Source of the DNA: Parachlamydiales bacterium
GTDB lineage: Bacteria > Chlamydiota > Chlamydiia > Chlamydiales > Parachlamydiaceae
Direction: 5' to 3'
Length of the DNA stretch: 46,819 bases
Assembly (NCBI GenBank): GCA_020051075.1
Contig: JAGVJP010000032.1
Location: 1 to 46,819, forward strand
The notes under the pieces were generated by a model that was given only the letters and a program-made list of their open reading frames with translations, was not told the DNA's origin and did not search any database. The stretch's first letter is position 1; each line of letters opens with the position of its first letter. Positions 18,302 through 27,356 of this stretch are shown here, one piece after another. The position numbers and the translations under genes were made by a program.

Positions 18302-18811
18302 ATGAGCGTATTAGAAAACCCTGTTCAACTGTTTCTTGGATTACTATTAATCCTTGCCTCGCTTGGAGTGATTATTGCCCGCAAGCCGATCCATGCGAGC
18401 TTATCATTCATGCTGGCACTTTTGACGTTAGCAGCTCTCTTTACAATGCTTTCGGCAGAGTTCATCGCCGTTTTGCAAATTCTAGTCTATGCTGGCGCCA
18501 TCCTTGTCATCTTTGTTTTTGTGATTGTCCTCTTCCAAGATGCATACCTCCAAATTGATCAAACCAAGTCATTAAGTGCAAAGCCGTTGATCGCTGTTGC
18601 TGGATTGACATTCCTCATCGCGTTAATTTCTTTTGGAGCGCTGTTGTTAGGGAAGGAGAGTGTTAAACAGGAGCTTCCTGAAGGCTTTGGCACCGTACAA
18701 GGGTTAGGCAAAGCTCTTTACATCGACTTCTTTTTCCCTTTTGAAGCTGTCATCCTCCTCTTTTTGGTGGCTGTGATTGGATCATTATATATCGCCAAAA
18801 AGGAGATTTAA
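18302..18811 (+). CDS. nuoJ: NADH-quinone oxidoreductase subunit J
   Basis: NuoJ, 169 residues, is a membrane subunit with five predicted helices. The conserved helix 3 region EFIAVLQILVYAGAILVIFV, which contains the family's pi-bulge, is present. The stop is directly followed by the nuoK ATG. An AGGAGA RBS precedes ATG 18302. Confidence 0.95.
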   Translation: MSVLENPVQLFLGLLLILASLGVIIARKPIHASLSFMLALLTLAALFTMLSAEFIAVLQILVYAGAILVIFVFVIVLFQDAYLQIDQTKSLSAKPLIAVAGLTFLIALISFGALLLGKESVKQELPEGFGTVQGLGKALYIDFFFPFEAVILLFLVAVIGSLYIAKKEI

Positions 18812-19111
18812 ATGGATATCTCATTGATGATTTGTATGAGCTTTGCGATGTTTACGATTGGCATCATTGGTGTATTGGTGAAAAGAAATCCTCTCGTCTT
18901 CTTCTTATCCATTGAGTTGATGCTCAACGCCGCTAACCTCCTCTTCATTGCTTTTGCCTATCAATGGGGAAATCAAATTGGATTGGCTTGGGTGTTTTTT
19001 GTCCTCGTTGTTGCAGCAGCTGAAGCAGCTGTAGGATTGGCGATCATTATCAGTCTATTCCGTGCGAAACAGAAAGTTGATATTGATCAGTATAATGAAT
19101 TAAGAGGGTAA
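18812..19111 (+). CDS. nuoK: NADH-quinone oxidoreductase subunit K
   Basis: NuoK, 99 residues, is a three-helix antiporter-related subunit. The two conserved membrane glutamates are visible: one in FFLSIELMLNAANL and one in AAAEAAVGLAII. Length is normal. ATG abuts the nuoJ stop, with AAGGAG at the end of nuoJ as RBS. Confidence 0.96.
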   Translation: MDISLMICMSFAMFTIGIIGVLVKRNPLVFFLSIELMLNAANLLFIAFAYQWGNQIGLAWVFFVLVVAAAEAAVGLAIIISLFRAKQKVDIDQYNELRG

Positions 19112-19112
19112 T

Positions 19113-20990
19113 ATGAGCGTTCTTGTTTACCTAGGGCTGTTTTTACCGCTGGCAGGTTTTCTTACAATCATGGCTGCTTCAAATTCAATCAGCCGTAAAG
19201 CTGCCGGCACCATCGCTTGTTCAACACTCGGCATCGCATTTATCTGTTTTTCCATGACTTTATTCCATTATATCAACAGCGGGATGATAGAACAGTCTTA
19301 TATGCTATACAAGTGGATTCCTGTCGAAAAAATCGACGCCAATTTTACCCTCTATGTCGATTCTATTTCTATTTTGATGACGCTGATTATCACTGGAGTC
19401 GGGTTCCTCATCCATCTCTATTCCAATGGATATATGAGCCATGATGAAGATTATGCCCGCTATTTCGCCTGCATGAATTTCTTTGTTTTTTCGATGCTTC
19501 TTCTTGTCCTTGCTGGCGATTTCGTCCTCTTCTTTGTGGGATGGGAAGGGGTGGGCCTTGCCTCTTATCTTCTCATCGGCTTTTATTATGACCGTCCTGC
19601 TGCGGCCCAGGCTGCAACAAAAGCATTTGTCATCAACCGGATAGGGGATTTGGGATTATTGTTAGGACTGTTACTCACATTCAAATTATTCGGCACTTCA
19701 AACATGAGTGATATTTCCCATATGGCTAAAGAGCAGTTTGCTGTAGGGGCGCCTATCATCACCTTGCTGACCCTTCTCTACTTCGTTGGCGCCACAGGAA
19801 AATCGGCACAGATCCCGCTCTATACATGGTTGCCCGATGCCATGGAAGGTCCAACCCCTGTCTCTGCATTAATCCACGCTGCAACGATGGTGACTGCAGG
19901 GGTATATCTTGTCGTCCGGATGGAAAATCTCTTCTTATTGTCTCCGATCACCATGATGATTGTTGGAATCATTGGTGGAGTGACCTCTCTTTATGCTGCC
20001 ATTTGCGCCATCGGACAGACCGACCTCAAGCGTGTCCTTGCCTACTCTACCGTCAGCCAGTTGGGACTCATGTTTTTGGCTTGCGGAACTGGTGCATTCT
20101 ATTCCGCGATGTTCCATCTGACCGCCCATGCCTTCATCAAAGCACTGCTGTTCCTTTCTGCTGGAAATATCGTTCATATGATGAATGGAGAAACAGAAAT
20201 GGCTAAGATGGGAGGGTTGGCTAAAATATTTAAGACGACAAATTGGCTATTTTTACTCGGTGTTTTGGCCTTGTCCGGCATTCCCCCTTTCGCCGCTTTT
20301 TTCAGCAAAGATTTAATCTTAGAACAAGAATGGCTGTCAGGATTCCATACACTATTTTATATCGGCCTTGCTGCTTGTATATTGACAGGGTTCTATCTGA
20401 CTCGTGCCTATTGTTTAACATTTTTAGGCCCTCTCAATTTAAAAGATGAGAACATCAAAAATGCTAAAGAAGCTCCATCGATTATGCTGGTTCCTGTGAA
20501 AATATTAGCTGTCCTTGCCACCATCGGCGGTTTTCTCGGCTTCACCTTTGCTACCCGTCCGCTGCTTGAATACTTCCTCATCGACGATGTCCATATCACC
20601 CTCCCTGAGGAAGAATTAAGAAGTGGTTTCATTATTACTCCGGAAACATGGTTCACAGTTTCTGGTGCCATCTTGGCTGTCGTCAGTGCCTATTTTATCT
20701 ATACACGCTATGCTAAACGGCTTCAGGGGTCTCTGATGTTCTTAAAGAATTCGTGTTATGTCAATGAGCTGTATTGGAATTTGATTGCACAGCCTTTAAA
20801 AGCTGTGGCTCAATGGATCAAGGATGTCTTTGAACCAAATGTTATTGACCAATCAGTGAATGGCATTGTTCATGCGACACAAGGCACTGCTAGCTGGTTT
20901 CAGAGAATGCAGAGCGGTCAGATTCGTTCGTATGTCGCTTGGATGGTTTTAGGGTCCGTTTTATTGATTGCCTATTTTGTAGTTTTTTAA
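19113..20990 (+). CDS. nuoL: NADH-quinone oxidoreductase subunit L
   Basis: NuoL, 625 residues, is the distal Mrp-antiporter-like proton channel with the long lateral helix at its C-terminus. FFVGWEGVGLASYLLIGFYY holds the helix 5 glutamate. KSAQIPLYTWLPDAMEGPTP holds the helix 7 lysine, and it is followed by ALIHAATMVTAGVYL. The start is one base after the nuoK stop. The C-terminal 120 residues fit the lateral helix and last transmembrane helix. Confidence 0.96.
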   Translation: MSVLVYLGLFLPLAGFLTIMAASNSISRKAAGTIACSTLGIAFICFSMTLFHYINSGMIEQSYMLYKWIPVEKIDANFTLYVDSISILMTLIITGVGFLIHLYSNGYMSHDEDYARYFACMNFFVFSMLLLVLAGDFVLFFVGWEGVGLASYLLIGFYYDRPAAAQAATKAFVINRIGDLGLLLGLLLTFKLFGTSNMSDISHMAKEQFAVGAPIITLLTLLYFVGATGKSAQIPLYTWLPDAMEGPTPVSALIHAATMVTAGVYLVVRMENLFLLSPITMMIVGIIGGVTSLYAAICAIGQTDLKRVLAYSTVSQLGLMFLACGTGAFYSAMFHLTAHAFIKALLFLSAGNIVHMMNGETEMAKMGGLAKIFKTTNWLFLLGVLALSGIPPFAAFFSKDLILEQEWLSGFHTLFYIGLAACILTGFYLTRAYCLTFLGPLNLKDENIKNAKEAPSIMLVPVKILAVLATIGGFLGFTFATRPLLEYFLIDDVHITLPEEELRSGFIITPETWFTVSGAILAVVSAYFIYTRYAKRLQGSLMFLKNSCYVNELYWNLIAQPLKAVAQWIKDVFEPNVIDQSVNGIVHATQGTASWFQRMQSGQIRSYVAWMVLGSVLLIAYFVVF

Positions 20991-20999
20991 GGAAGATTC

Positions 21000-22448
21000 A
21001 TGTCGAACCTATTGCTATTATTCATTATCCCTTTGCTTGCATCGGCCTCCATGTTTTTGTTTAGTTTCTATCCAACGAGGAACTTGAAAACCATCGCAGC
21101 AGTTCTGAGCTTCATTCCCCTCGCTGTCTTAATCGCAGGCATTGGTCAGTGGATCGGCTTATCTATTGACTATCCATGGCTTCCTGCCCTTGGAATTAAC
21201 TTCCATTTAGAAGTGGATGGAGTCTCTCTGCTCTTCTTGTTTTTGACTGCAGCAATCGTCCCCGTCAGCATCTTGGCTGAACAGAATCCTTCAAAGCCTT
21301 ATTTCTACTATGGCTTGGTCTTCTTATTGGAAGCTTTTCTGTTTGGGTTTTTCACCTCTCGCGACCTGGTTGTGTTCACCCTTTTCTGGGAGGCGATGCT
21401 TCTTCCTATGTATTTTGTCATCGCTGTATGGGGAGCGGCCGAGAAGGGGCATGCTGCAGCACTGAAATTCTTAATCTATATGATCGCTGGTTCAGTCCTC
21501 ATGGTCGCTGCTGTATTAGCCCTCTATTTCACTGCTGGAGGCACCTTCGATCTCAATCTCCTGGCTAAATCAGCCTCTTCATCTCCTGCGGCCCCTTGGA
21601 TCTGTGCAATTTTCCTTTTAGCTTTTGCTGTGAAGACCCCGCTATTTCCTTTTCATGCATGGCTCCCTGACGCCTATTGTGAAGCTTCGTTAGGGGGGAC
21701 AATACTCCTTTCAGGGCTTCTATCCAAGGCTGGAATCTACGGCATTTTCAGAATTGGCTTTTTCTTATTCCCGACTTACATCGAAGAGTGGAGCCCTGTT
21801 TTGCTGCCTCTTTCAGTGGCGGGGGTATTATATGCCGCTCTAGCAGCATGGCGTCAGACTGACTACAAAAGGCTCATTGCTTATTCCAGCTTGTCGCATG
21901 TCAATTTTATTCTTGCTGGGTTGTTTATCTGGAGCGAGACTGCCCATTCAGGAGCCATTCTACAAGCATTGAATCATGGCATAACCATTACCGCTCTCTT
22001 CCTTGTTGCAGGATGGCTGCAGCAGCGGATCAAGACAACGCAGATTGATTTCTACACTGGCGTTGCAAAATATCTTCCCCATCTATGCTGGCTGACGTTA
22101 ATTTTTGTTTTATCAACCGTGGGTCTCCCTGGAATGAATAATTTCATCGGCGAGTTGATGATTCTCTTCGGTGTTTTTGAAGAGAATCCGTGGAGTGCGG
22201 CCCTGCTTGGATTGACAGTCATCTTATCGGTTGTCTATATGTTGAGATGGATGCAGAAGCTCTATTTTGATCAGTCCAATGCATTTAACCCCCAATGGAA
22301 AGATCTTTCACCTTCAGAATTTGCATTGGCGACCCCTTTAGTCATCTTAGTGCTGTTGTTAGGGCTTTACCCGTCGCCGATCTTGAAGCAAATCGAACCC
22401 ACGGTCCAAACAGCTGTGACTAACGAAAAATTTGAGGAAAACCAATGA
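21000..22448 (+). CDS. nuoM: NADH-quinone oxidoreductase subunit M
   Basis: NuoM, 482 residues, is the second antiporter-like proton channel. FTLFWEAMLLPMYFVIAVWG carries the helix 5 glutamate, and KTPLFPFHAWLPDAYCEAS the helix 7 lysine and discontinuous helix. The gene starts nine bases after nuoL with an AAGGAAG RBS. The stop overlaps the nuoN start (ATGA). Confidence 0.96.
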   Translation: MSNLLLLFIIPLLASASMFLFSFYPTRNLKTIAAVLSFIPLAVLIAGIGQWIGLSIDYPWLPALGINFHLEVDGVSLLFLFLTAAIVPVSILAEQNPSKPYFYYGLVFLLEAFLFGFFTSRDLVVFTLFWEAMLLPMYFVIAVWGAAEKGHAAALKFLIYMIAGSVLMVAAVLALYFTAGGTFDLNLLAKSASSSPAAPWICAIFLLAFAVKTPLFPFHAWLPDAYCEASLGGTILLSGLLSKAGIYGIFRIGFFLFPTYIEEWSPVLLPLSVAGVLYAALAAWRQTDYKRLIAYSSLSHVNFILAGLFIWSETAHSGAILQALNHGITITALFLVAGWLQQRIKTTQIDFYTGVAKYLPHLCWLTLIFVLSTVGLPGMNNFIGELMILFGVFEENPWSAALLGLTVILSVVYMLRWMQKLYFDQSNAFNPQWKDLSPSEFALATPLVILVLLLGLYPSPILKQIEPTVQTAVTNEKFEENQ

Positions 22449-23890
22449 ATACCGTCACATTATCATCAGTTGACTTTGCTGCTCTCAGCCCGATGATCAT
22501 CATCTTATTGGCGGCTTTAGGGGTGATCCTAATCGAATGCTTCCTTGCAAAAGCCAAGAATACAACCCTGTTCTTTTTTACATTAGGCTCCCTTATCCTT
22601 GCTAGCATTGCTGCTGCAATCGCACCACAAAGTGACAACCCTTTGTTGAATCCTTGGCTGATGTTCGACCCCCTTGCCCGTTTTTTTACACTCTTTTTCA
22701 TTTTCATCGGAATCGCTATCACGCTTCTATCCGTCCCTTTTTTCCGCCGTTTTGAGGTCACTCATGGTGAGTATTACTTTCTCTTGCTCTCAGGACTCTT
22801 TGGCTTGATTTTAATCGGAGCTGCAGCTGACTTTTTGACCCTTTTTCTTGGGATTGAAACGTTGTCGCTTTCTCTGTATGTTTTGTGCGCTTACGTCAAA
22901 AAATGGAAGCTTGCTCAAGAGGCATCGATGAAGTACTTCCTCATGGGGGCGCTAGCAGCAGCATTTCTTCTCTACGGGATTGCTCTGATCTACGGCGCTG
23001 TAGGGACAACACAATTTAGTCCATTGCTCCAGCTGTTTCTCTCGATTTCAACTTCAACGGATCAGCTGCTGTTTATGGGAGGGATTGGCTTAGTCACCCT
23101 TGGGTTGATGTTCAAAGCAAGCATTGTCCCATTCCACCTCTGGGCGCCCGATGCTTATGATGGCGCGCCTACTCCTGTCACTGCTTTTATGGCTATAGGG
23201 ACTAAGGTGGGAGCGTTTGCAGCGTTAGCCCGCGTATTCTTAGTCGCCCTTCCTCAGTTTAGCCTCCATTGGAATGAATGCATTGCTCTGTTGGCTTTCC
23301 CGACGTTGATCTATGCTAATTATGTTGCGATGAAGCAGAAGCAGCTCCGACGGTTTTTTGCTTACTCAGGAATAGCTCAAGCAGGGTTTCTTCTGATTCC
23401 ATTAGCAGCCGGGACGCCGGATGCTCTCACAGCGCTGCTGTTTTATCTTGTCATCTATGCATTTGCTACCTTTGGCTGCTTCGCCGGGTTGGCTTTTCTG
23501 GATAACAGCAGCGATGGGGTGATGCTCGGAGACCTCAAAGGGTTGTTTTACAGATCTCCTTGGCTGGCTGGGATGATGACTATTTGCCTGTTGACATTGG
23601 CGGGGATTCCCCCTACCGCTGGATTTTTTGGGAAGTTTTACCTCTTTAAAGTCGCTTTTGAAGCACACTACTACGCCCTAGCGATAGTGGGACTTATTGT
23701 GACAATTTTATCAGCTTATTACTATACCCGCATTGCGGCGTTGATGTTTTCAGCCCCTGCCTCTGAGCAACAGCCTGTGGCATCTTCCTGGCCGGCTTCT
23801 ATTGTAGGAGCGGTTTCTTTGGCGGCATTATTATTTCTTGCGTTATATCCTTCGCCACTCATGACTTTCTTGTCAGAGCTTAGTTTATAA
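22445..23890 (+). CDS. nuoN: NADH-quinone oxidoreductase subunit N
   Basis: NuoN, 481 residues, is the third antiporter-like subunit. FLGIETLSLSLYVLCAYVKK is the helix 5 region, KASIVPFHLWAPDAYDGAPT the helix 7 region, and LAGIPPTAGFFGKFYLF the helix 12 region. It overlaps nuoM by four bases and ends the complex I cluster. No clear terminator follows; 120 AT-rich bases lead to the next gene. Confidence 0.95.
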   Translation: MNTVTLSSVDFAALSPMIIILLAALGVILIECFLAKAKNTTLFFFTLGSLILASIAAAIAPQSDNPLLNPWLMFDPLARFFTLFFIFIGIAITLLSVPFFRRFEVTHGEYYFLLLSGLFGLILIGAAADFLTLFLGIETLSLSLYVLCAYVKKWKLAQEASMKYFLMGALAAAFLLYGIALIYGAVGTTQFSPLLQLFLSISTSTDQLLFMGGIGLVTLGLMFKASIVPFHLWAPDAYDGAPTPVTAFMAIGTKVGAFAALARVFLVALPQFSLHWNECIALLAFPTLIYANYVAMKQKQLRRFFAYSGIAQAGFLLIPLAAGTPDALTALLFYLVIYAFATFGCFAGLAFLDNSSDGVMLGDLKGLFYRSPWLAGMMTICLLTLAGIPPTAGFFGKFYLFKVAFEAHYYALAIVGLIVTILSAYYYTRIAALMFSAPASEQQPVASSWPASIVGAVSLAALLFLALYPSPLMTFLSELSL

Positions 23891-23946
23891 GAAAGTTGTT
23901 TTCGATTTTTCTGATTCAATATTATAATTAAAACTATTTAATTCGA

Positions 23947-23975
23947 TTGATTTTTATTGTTAACCATGTTAATTT
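23947..23975 (+). promoter_or_regulatory. Possible promoter of the 24014 gene
   Basis: TTGATT (23947-23952), 17 bp, TAATTT (23970-23975). It is weak but correctly spaced, 39 bp before the start, in a very AT-rich spacer. Confidence 0.35.
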
Positions 23976-24013
23976 TTTTTCGTTGAATAACCAATAAAAA
24001 GAGAGGTGTTGTA

Positions 24014-24316
24014 GTGTGTAAGATTGGATTATTAGTTGTTTCCTATTCTCAGGATTTAGAGGCACATTTTTTGCCTGTCGCTCAGTTAACCGAGAAGTTG
24101 AATAGACTCATTTTCGTTTCCGTTCTGCTATCCACTGTTTTGGGTCTAGCGCTTCTTCGTACAGCTCCACAAACGACGGCAAATCGTATTTTCAAAGTTG
24201 GATTTGCAGGTTTTGGTACCCTCGCGGCTTTAATCACACTCTATGGTCTTGTAAAAATATATCAAGCAAGTCAAGCGATTCGGACATCCGTCGATACAAC
24301 TTCCCCGCACAGATAA
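24014..24316 (+). CDS. Small two-helix membrane protein, paralogue A
   Basis: A 100-residue protein of no named family. It has a short N-terminus with FLP at 19-21, a hydrophobic helix (LIFVSVLLSTVLGLALL), a short loop RTAPQTTANRIFKVG, a second helix (FGTLAALITLYGLVKIY) and a polar tail. The block from RTA to KIYQ is nearly identical in the genes at 28926 and 29627 (TTANRxFKxGFAGFGTLA). Two helices split by a short loop resemble the bilobed hydrophobic domain of chlamydial inclusion-membrane (Inc) proteins; that function is inference. The start is GTG at 24014, seven bases after GAGAGG; the resulting MC start resembles the MxC starts of the paralogues. A hairpin follows at 24319-24366. Confidence 0.65.
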   Translation: MCKIGLLVVSYSQDLEAHFLPVAQLTEKLNRLIFVSVLLSTVLGLALLRTAPQTTANRIFKVGFAGFGTLAALITLYGLVKIYQASQAIRTSVDTTSPHR

Positions 24317-24318
24317 AC

Positions 24319-24366
24319 AGGATAGGGATGATGGTGCGTAAAGATATTTGCTATCTTGCCCTATCC
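24319..24366 (+). terminator. Hairpin after paralogue A
   Basis: GGATAGGG pairs with CCCTATCC, and inside it AAGATA pairs with TATCTT. No long T-run follows. The outer arm contains a CAGGATAGG unit like the dispersed repeat family at 25000 and 36590, so it may be a copy of that repeat serving as a terminator. Confidence 0.4.
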
Positions 24367-24393
24367 GTTAAAAAATGACAGGATATGAAGGAT

Positions 24394-24430
24394 TTTATGT
24401 TTTTGATAAAAAACATAAATATGCTAAAAT
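24394..24430 (+). promoter_or_regulatory. Promoter and palindromic operator of the toxin-antitoxin pair
   Basis: TTGATA (24403-24408), 16 bp, TAAAAT (24425-24430). The palindrome TTTATGTTTTT / AAAAACATAAA (24394-24419) covers the -35 and the spacer. Ribbon-helix-helix antitoxins usually bind such palindromes to repress their own operon, so this is the likely operator. Confidence 0.6.
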
Positions 24431-24455
24431 AAAAGAAAGGAAAAGGGGATAACGT

Positions 24456-24713
24456 ATGGCTGCACATCATCAAGATCATACAAGATTAACTTTCGAGTTA
24501 CCTGTGATCGATCATAAAAAATTAAAGGCACTTGCTGCTCTTTCTGGAATTTCTTTGAAAGATCTTATTCTGACATGTCTTCGAGAAAATCTATTGAGTG
24601 AAAACGAACCCAACGAAGAGACAATCAAGGTCTTTCAAGATACTGATCAAAGAAAAAAACTCGTTCGATACAAAAACGCCGATGATTTAATTGATAAACT
24701 TGGTCTTAAATAA
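24456..24713 (+). CDS. Ribbon-helix-helix antitoxin of a YafQ-type pair
   Basis: An 85-residue antitoxin. The N-terminus has a beta strand (RLTFELPV) followed by two helices of ribbon-helix-helix type (KKLKALAALSGISLKDLI), suited to DNA binding as a dimer. The C-terminal part (NEET...LVRYKNADDLIDKLGL) is the usual toxin-neutralising tail of antitoxins paired with YafQ/RelE toxins. The stop TAA overlaps the toxin ATG by one base, so translation is coupled. The palindromic operator upstream supports autoregulation. ATG 24456 has AAAGGGG nine bases before it. Confidence 0.8.
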   Translation: MAAHHQDHTRLTFELPVIDHKKLKALAALSGISLKDLILTCLRENLLSENEPNEETIKVFQDTDQRKKLVRYKNADDLIDKLGLK

Positions 24714-24982
24714 TGTTGGAAGTCTTTACTACAACAAAATTTGATAAAGAGGTGGAAATTGCTAGAAAAAGAGGGAAGGAATTGGCCAAACTTGGAGATA
24801 TAATCAAGAAATTATCTAATGAAGAGCCGTTAGATCAAAAACATCGCAATCACAAATTAAAAAGGAATTATCAAGGCCGGTGGGAATGTCATGTAGAACC
24901 AGACTGGTTATTAGTCTATTGCAAAACAAAAACTGAAATTGTTTTTGAAAGGACTGGATCACATGCAGATTTATTTAAATAA
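24713..24982 (+). CDS. YafQ-family mRNA interferase toxin
   Basis: An 89-residue RelE-superfamily toxin of the YafQ type, expected to cut mRNA in the ribosomal A site. It matches the family along its length. It keeps the catalytic or substrate residues known for E. coli YafQ: the His in RNHKL, the His and Asp in CHVEPDW, and the His in RTGSHADLF. Nothing suggests inactivation. It stands between two members of the small membrane protein family and may have been inserted there together with its antitoxin. Confidence 0.88.
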   Translation: MLEVFTTTKFDKEVEIARKRGKELAKLGDIIKKLSNEEPLDQKHRNHKLKRNYQGRWECHVEPDWLLVYCKTKTEIVFERTGSHADLFK

Positions 24983-24999
24983 AATTTTTTTTTGATCAT

Positions 25000-25060
25000 C
25001 ATTATCTTTCTTATCCTGCTTATCCTGCCGCTCGCGATCTTGCCTATCCTGTTTTTTTTG
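25000..25060. repeat. Copy of the CAGGATAGG-type dispersed repeat
   Basis: The segment TTATCTTTCTTATCCTGCTT, then ATCCTGCCGCTCGCGATC, then TTGCCTATCCTG with a T-run matches, base for base over most of its length, the reverse complement of 36610-36685. It lies in the 143-bp spacer after the toxin gene and before the 3' end of the DUF2231 gene, and its T-run may let it act as a terminator. Confidence 0.7.
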
Positions 25061-25125
25061 TTTTGAGAAGTTACGGTTTATTTTTTTATGTTTTTGCTTA
25101 TCACTGTTTTTTGCCTATCATTGTT

Positions 25126-25698
25126 CTACCATATGTCGAATCCAAAGGCGAGGAATCCGCCAAAAGTCCCTGTGAGGTTGAGGCAGATAAAAAGAGCAGC
25201 GAGAACGAAGTAATAAGCAGTGAGTGAATTTGTGTATTGTCTTGAATAACGCTCTCTTAGAAATGCTGCGATCAGAACCAGCCCCGTTGTCATCAAACCG
25301 AAATAACGGTGCCATTCAAAAAGGTCTAGAGAGAGTCCTTCATAGGGGACTTGATAGGACAAGGCCAAGCCAAGCAGTGCGGTCATCGGGGCAAACACAG
25401 CGGCAGAAACGATCATGAAGCGGGCTGCGTGGTCGAAGATGACTTTCCGCTGCCAAACCAGGAGCCATTCCGCCAAGACCGTCATGACGATCAATGCAAT
25501 GGGAAAATGGACGAAGAGAAGGTGGAATCGACCGATCCAGTTGATGACGTTCACAAGAGTGAGTTCATCGCTAGTCGTAGGAGGGTTCGATAGCGCTGTA
25601 GACAAAATCTGAGACTCTATCAGTTGATTTCCTTGATGTGCTTCGATCTGTCCGGCAAGCGAGAGTAAAATCAACAAAAGAAAAGTGATTTTTTGCAT
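25126..25698 (-). CDS. DUF2231-type membrane protein with signal peptide
   Basis: A 190-residue protein. Residues 1-20 are a signal peptide ending near GQIEAHQ. A polar region follows, then GRFHLLFVHFPIALIVM starts a four-helix DUF2231 domain. LDLFEWHRYFGL and LTGTFGGFLAFGFD are further family motifs; the conserved histidines suggest metal or haem contact, which is not proven for the family. It is three bases after nadE on the same strand, third gene of nqrF-nadE-DUF2231, so a link to respiratory redox is possible. Confidence 0.75.
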   Translation of the reverse strand: MQKITFLLLILLSLAGQIEAHQGNQLIESQILSTALSNPPTTSDELTLVNVINWIGRFHLLFVHFPIALIVMTVLAEWLLVWQRKVIFDHAARFMIVSAAVFAPMTALLGLALSYQVPYEGLSLDLFEWHRYFGLMTTGLVLIAAFLRERYSRQYTNSLTAYYFVLAALFICLNLTGTFGGFLAFGFDIW

Positions 25699-25701
25699 AA
25701 G

Positions 25702-27342
25702 TTATTCCTTTTTTACCCATCCTTGCACGATCGGAAATCTTCTGCCAACGGAGAAAGCCTTTTCGGATACTCTCAAAGAAGGGGGGGATTGCCTTCGTTT
25801 ATACTCGTTGTCATGAATTCTCTTCACCAAGTCTTTGACTAAAGAAAGAGGATAATGATATTTCTCTGCAATCTCTTCAGGCGATTGGTGCTCTTCGACA
25901 TAGGCTTGCAGGACCTGGTCGATGATAGCATAGTCAGGCAAGGTGTCGGAGTCTTTTTGGTTTGGACGGAGTTCTGCTGAGGGCGCCCGTTCGATGGTAC
26001 GGCGAGGGATGAGTTCTCCACGCCGATTGATCCATTCTGCCAAGGCGTACACTTGCTGTTTGGTGAGGTCGCCCAAGACAGCTAATCCTCCGCACATGTC
26101 GCCATATAGGGTCGAATATCCCATGGCAAGTTCGCTTTTATTTCCAGTGCTCAAGACGAGATACCCGAATTTATTGGAGAATGCCATCAGGAGCATCCCA
26201 CGAATCCGCGCTTGTAGATTTTCTTCTGTGGTGTCGGCGGGCTGGTCGACAAAACTGGGGGCGAGGAGGGCAAGGTAGCTTTTAAAGGGCTCTTCGATTG
26301 ACAGCATTTGATAGTCGATGCCGAGCCGTTCAGCGAGCAGAGTTGCATCGGTGATGCTATCGGGAGACGTATATCTTGAGGGCATCTCTATAGCTAAGAT
26401 ATGGCTTTTATCTAATGCCGCAGTGGCAAGGCAGGCGACGACCGCCGAGTCAATGCCCCCTGAAAGGCCCAAACAGGCCTTCTTAAATCCTAATTTATTG
26501 AAGTAGTCTCTGATGCCGAGGACTAATGCGTCGTAGAGGTCTGCAATGGGAGACTGGGAGAGCAAGAGGGGTTGAGATGGCTTGTCGAGGTCGACTGAAA
26601 GGAAGTCTTCTTTAAAGCCTCGAGAGATTTTTTTTATCCCTTCTTTATCTGCATAGAGGCTATAGCCGTCAAAGATTAGGCTGTCATTCCCCCCAACTTG
26701 GTTGCACATGATCACCGGACATTCAAGCGAACGGGCAGTTTTGCAGAAAACCTCCATTCGTTTGGGGAACTTGTTTAGGCTGTAGGGGGAGGCTGACAGG
26801 TTGATCATGCACGTCAGGCGATGCTGGTGAAGTTCTTGGATGGGATCCCTCGCGTAGGTCATCATCTGGAGAAGGCCGCTGTGCTGCCAGGCATCTTCGC
26901 ATATCGTCACACCGATCGTCCATTCGTTCAGATTCCAGATTGCCGCAGAGGTTCCAGGTTCGAAATAGCGCCTCTCATCGAAAACATCATAGGTGGGAAG
27001 GAGGATTTTATCGGCATATCCCTCTAGCTGGCCGTCGTGAATCAACGCTGCACTATTGTGCAGCCTTTTCCCTGAAACGCTTTTCGTCTCGCGGGGCAAC
27101 CCTACAACAGCAGCGATCCCTTTCGTGGCTTTGACGATGATGTCTAGATGCTTTGCGACAGCATCAATAAAGTGAGGGAGGAGGAGGAAGTCTTCGGGAG
27201 GGTATCCGCATAAAGCCAATTCCGGGAAGAGGACGAGGTCTGCTTGATCTTGCCGCGCGATCTCTATGGCATGGAGAATCTTCTCAGTGTTTCGTTTGAG
27301 ATCTCCAATCGTCGGGTTTATTTGTGCTGCAATGATGCGCAT
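25702..27342 (-). CDS. nadE: Glutamine-dependent NAD+ synthetase
   Basis: A 546-residue two-domain enzyme that amidates nicotinic acid adenine dinucleotide to NAD+. The N-terminal nitrilase-type glutaminase has the triad Glu41 (FPELALCGYPPED), Lys112 (DKILLPTYDVFDERRYF) and Cys148 (TICEDAW). The C-terminal synthetase has the PP-loop SGGIDS at 294-299, and STGNKSELAMGYSTLYGD further on. Length fits the glutaminase-fused type. The start is ATG 27342, 14 bp after the nqrF stop. Placement next to nqrF links NAD supply to NADH oxidation. Confidence 0.96.
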   Translation of the reverse strand: MRIIAAQINPTIGDLKRNTEKILHAIEIARQDQADLVLFPELALCGYPPEDFLLLPHFIDAVAKHLDIIVKATKGIAAVVGLPRETKSVSGKRLHNSAALIHDGQLEGYADKILLPTYDVFDERRYFEPGTSAAIWNLNEWTIGVTICEDAWQHSGLLQMMTYARDPIQELHQHRLTCMINLSASPYSLNKFPKRMEVFCKTARSLECPVIMCNQVGGNDSLIFDGYSLYADKEGIKKISRGFKEDFLSVDLDKPSQPLLLSQSPIADLYDALVLGIRDYFNKLGFKKACLGLSGGIDSAVVACLATAALDKSHILAIEMPSRYTSPDSITDATLLAERLGIDYQMLSIEEPFKSYLALLAPSFVDQPADTTEENLQARIRGMLLMAFSNKFGYLVLSTGNKSELAMGYSTLYGDMCGGLAVLGDLTKQQVYALAEWINRRGELIPRRTIERAPSAELRPNQKDSDTLPDYAIIDQVLQAYVEEHQSPEEIAEKYHYPLSLVKDLVKRIHDNEYKRRQSPPSLRVSEKAFSVGRRFPIVQGWVKKE

Positions 27343-27356
27343 GGATGACCTGATGC

